Shown here piece after piece: positions 62,186-64,000 of a stretch of 64,000 nt of DNA (its first letter is position 1; every line of letters starts with the position of its first letter). This DNA is from Trochalopteron elliotii (taxonomy: Eukaryota > Chordata > Aves > Passeriformes > Leiothrichidae). A program made the translations under genes and the position numbers. The notes below the pieces were generated by a model. The model worked only from the letters and a program-made list of their open reading frames with translations, was not told the origin of the DNA and ran no database searches. The DNA lies in the NCBI GenBank assembly GCA_024734555.1, contig JANPWX010000073.1, positions 662,600 through 726,599 of the forward strand, given 5' to 3'.

Positions 62186-63147
62186 TGCTTGGAATTTTCT
62201 TCCACAATTGTGTTTTCTCAGCTCCTAGAGACTCCATCTGTGCTTGAAAATTCTGATTATCACTTGTATTCACGGGGCGGTAAGACATGAGAAAAAATGG
62301 CCCTATGGTTAAGATATTCCCCATGTTCAGATGTAGCTGATTGGGCTTTTTGTTGGGCTATAGAGTCACAATGTAGTTTTAAGCAAGATTTTAATTTCTG
62401 TAGGCCTCTTTGGTTAGCTCATCAGGTGGAAAAAAGCAGGCAAAAACATTTCCTGGTCTGGTGGGAATCCTTATTGATATTTGCAGTGAGGCAGTGTGTT
62501 GAAGGAATCACCTCTGTGACACACTACCTTGCTTGTACTCAGCATAAAGTTGCCAGCTGTCTCTTCAAAATTATTAAAAAATTTACTGGCAAGATGCTCT
62601 CAAAAAGGCCTGTGTGACTTTGGAATGTCTCCATCGTGGAAGGTTTGTGGTCTTCCTGCCCCACCAAATGGGTCATCCTGCTGGTAAGGTGCTAGGAGGA
62701 GGTTCAGACCATGCCTCTGAGATGAAGGAAGCTTTTGCTAGCTGTGTGGCTTGTCTGATAGATTTTTTTTTCTCTGGATGTTTGTTTTACAAAACTGTCA
62801 TATATTACTGAGCTATCAGTAGAGTTTTACACAAGGAGACACAAAGCCTTTCTATAATGGTCTTTATGTTGTTTAAATAACAAATAGTTTGAGTCCCCAG
62901 TCAAGAATTAGAGACCCACTGTGCTAGATGCTGGACAAAGACAGAATTAGGCAAATGTCATGGCTGAAATAAGTTTGTGCTCTGTGTAAGGGAATGGAGA
63001 TATGTTCCTCATCCTGTTTTCTGAATCCAAGACATCTCTGAAAGGACTGTGAACAGTGAGAGCAGGCAATCTGGCTAAAGATGTGGTTGCATGTTTTGTA
63101 GCTGTGCTGTGTATGGTCAGTACTGAATATCATATTATATTGGGATA

Positions 63148-63262
63148 CTTAGAATCATTTAGGCTGGAAAAGACCTTTAAGATCATTGAGTCCAACTGTT
63201 AACCCAGCATTGCCAAGTCCACCACTAAATCTTGTACCCTTGGTTACACTGTCATGTCATGG
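63148..63262 (-). mobile_element. CR1 LINE 3' end fragment
   Basis: Plus-strand reading 'agaatcatttaggctggaaa', 'agacctttaagatcattgag', 'tccaactgttaacccagcat' and 'tgccaagtccaccactaaat' is the reverse complement of a well-known avian CR1 3' terminus, so the element is on the minus strand with its 3' end at 63,148. It is truncated to the 3' UTR. The match is good up to about 63,238 and then fades. Confidence 0.93.
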
Positions 63263-63740
63263 GCAGGCAGCCAGCAGCAAGGAGACTTGGTAGCACGTGT
63301 GGGGTGCCTCCTTCATTTGTACCCAAGGTGCTGGGATCTGTAAAGTAGCTGACAAAACAGATCCACAGAGAGACACACAGAACAAGGTATGTCAGGGTGT
63401 AAGTCAAGAGGGTGGAAGGCAAAAAGGGAGATGAGAGCTGAGGAGACAGGGCTTGTGTAGCTAGGAATGTGCAAAATTAGGAACCAAGTGTGGTAGGTGC
63501 CCTGTGACAAGGATCACAGTCTGTGGTCCAAAATGTACTCAGAGAAACAAAAGATTCCATGCCAGCTTTTGGCTTCACAATACACTCCAGCTTTGGCCAC
63601 AGAGATGGGAGTAGACAGGAAACTGCTCTGGAGAGGGGCAGGATAGGAAAGAGAGTATGCTGAGGGGTGGGAAGGGAGGGTGAACTGGCGTGTCAGAGTC
63701 TAACAATGAACCGTCTGTGTCAGGAAAACAGACGTACTCG
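63263..63740. other. Non-coding DNA upstream of the candidate right-edge promoter
   Basis: Moderately purine-rich (GAGAGGGGCAGG, GGGTGGGAAGGGAGGG on the plus strand around 63,630-63,680). No ORF of note and no repeat recognised. Confidence 0.5.
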
Positions 63741-63945
63741 GCAGGGCTATTTTTAGGGGTTCAGATCTCCCCCTCCCTGAGTCTGCCTCCCCCCTCTTCT
63801 GTGCTGAGTGGCGTCTGGCAGATTGGTGGAGATTTAAACGCCACAGATAGGAAAGAGCTCAAACACAATGAAGGAAATGCAGCAGGGAGGGGAGAGATGG
63901 GTGCCCATAAATAGCCTGTGTGACGCCTCAGCCACTGCTCCCAGC
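63741..63945 (+). promoter_or_regulatory. Candidate TATA-type promoter with MEF2-like and CCAAT sites
   Basis: In order along the plus strand: CTATTTTTAG (63747-63756), a perfect match to the MEF2 consensus YTAWWWWTAR; an inverted CCAAT box, ATTGG (63822-63826); and CATAAATAG (63906-63914), a recognised TATA-box variant embedded in CCCATAAATAGCC, which is also one base away from a CArg/SRF-type box. The predicted start would be about 63,935-63,945, leaving only about 60 bases of possible exon before the window ends. MEF2 plus TATA or CArG-like elements are typical of muscle-expressed genes, but the gene itself is outside the window and I do not name it. Motif matches are seen; promoter function is inferred. 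Confidence 0.4.
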
Positions 63946-64000
63946 TCTTAGTGGAAGGGGAAGAAATACTTAGACCTAATGGCCAAATCTTCTTCTCCAG

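Larger units (their letters stand above)
42636..63147. other. Long non-coding stretch with simple repeats and candidate conserved elements
   Basis: About 20 kb with no recognisable exon and no confidently identified interspersed repeat. The longest ORF is 173 codons (minus, 49489-50010) in a locally GC-richer block at 49.5-50.1 kb; it overlaps a 149-codon ORF in another frame and neither resembles a known protein. Several AT-rich blocks with clustered homeodomain and octamer motifs, a G-run and several microsatellites are listed separately. A possible LTR-like segment at 44.2-44.4 kb is discussed as a finding only. Confidence 0.5.

Noticed and set aside
61936..62324. Repetitive Tyr-Leu-Ser-Ile ORFs
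   Set aside because: Direct translation of the (GATA)n microsatellite.
1..64000. CRISPR arrays, insertion sequences, operons, prophage or plasmid features
   Set aside because: None present; base composition, CR1 content and lack of long ORFs show vertebrate nuclear DNA.

Overview
The window is vertebrate nuclear DNA and almost certainly avian. Every interspersed repeat I can place with confidence is a CR1-type LINE (seven loci, both orientations) or an ancient amniote MIR-type SINE. I saw no Alu, B1/B2 or L1 elements, and overall repeat density is low, as in birds. The wording of the youngest CR1 3' ends fits Neoaves, perhaps a passerine, but that is inference. Nothing suggests a prokaryote, plasmid or virus: there are no operons, ribosome binding sites, CRISPR arrays or long ORFs.

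Layout. Positions 1-15.7 kb are unique non-coding DNA with one CR1 tail (about 3.0-3.4 kb), a MIR-type SINE (about 9.35-9.53 kb), a purine tract (about 10.06-10.28 kb) and an (ATT)n repeat. Positions 15.7-16.95 kb form the only CpG island, interrupted by an assembly gap of exactly 400 N (16292-16691). A strong minus-strand splice donor lies just left of the gap at 16213/16214. The simplest reading is the promoter and first exon of a gene running leftward, with most of exon 1 lost in the gap and intron 1 filling at least part of 1-16.2 kb. Positions 17-26.9 kb hold microsatellites and a perfect 12-bp-arm palindrome but no recognisable gene. Positions 26.9-42.7 kb are richest in CR1: a decayed endonuclease domain (26.9-27.7 kb), an old minus-strand copy (34.3-36.9 kb) interrupted by a younger plus-strand copy (34.62-34.91 kb), an ancient fragment (40.2-40.65 kb) and a plus-strand tail (42.48-42.63 kb). 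Positions 42.7-63.1 kb are AT-richer non-coding DNA with simple repeats, a G-run and several homeodomain/octamer-rich stretches that look like conserved non-coding elements. The last 300 bp (63.7-64.0 kb) carry an inverted CCAAT box, a TATA-like box and a perfect MEF2-type site in promoter-like spacing, so a gene may begin at the right edge.

No complete protein-coding gene can be supported. The longest gap-free ORFs (243, 199, 173 and 160 codons) look like chance or composition-driven ORFs. I found no convincing novel biological system. The items most worth checking are the gap-masked first exon, the right-edge promoter and the candidate conserved elements.
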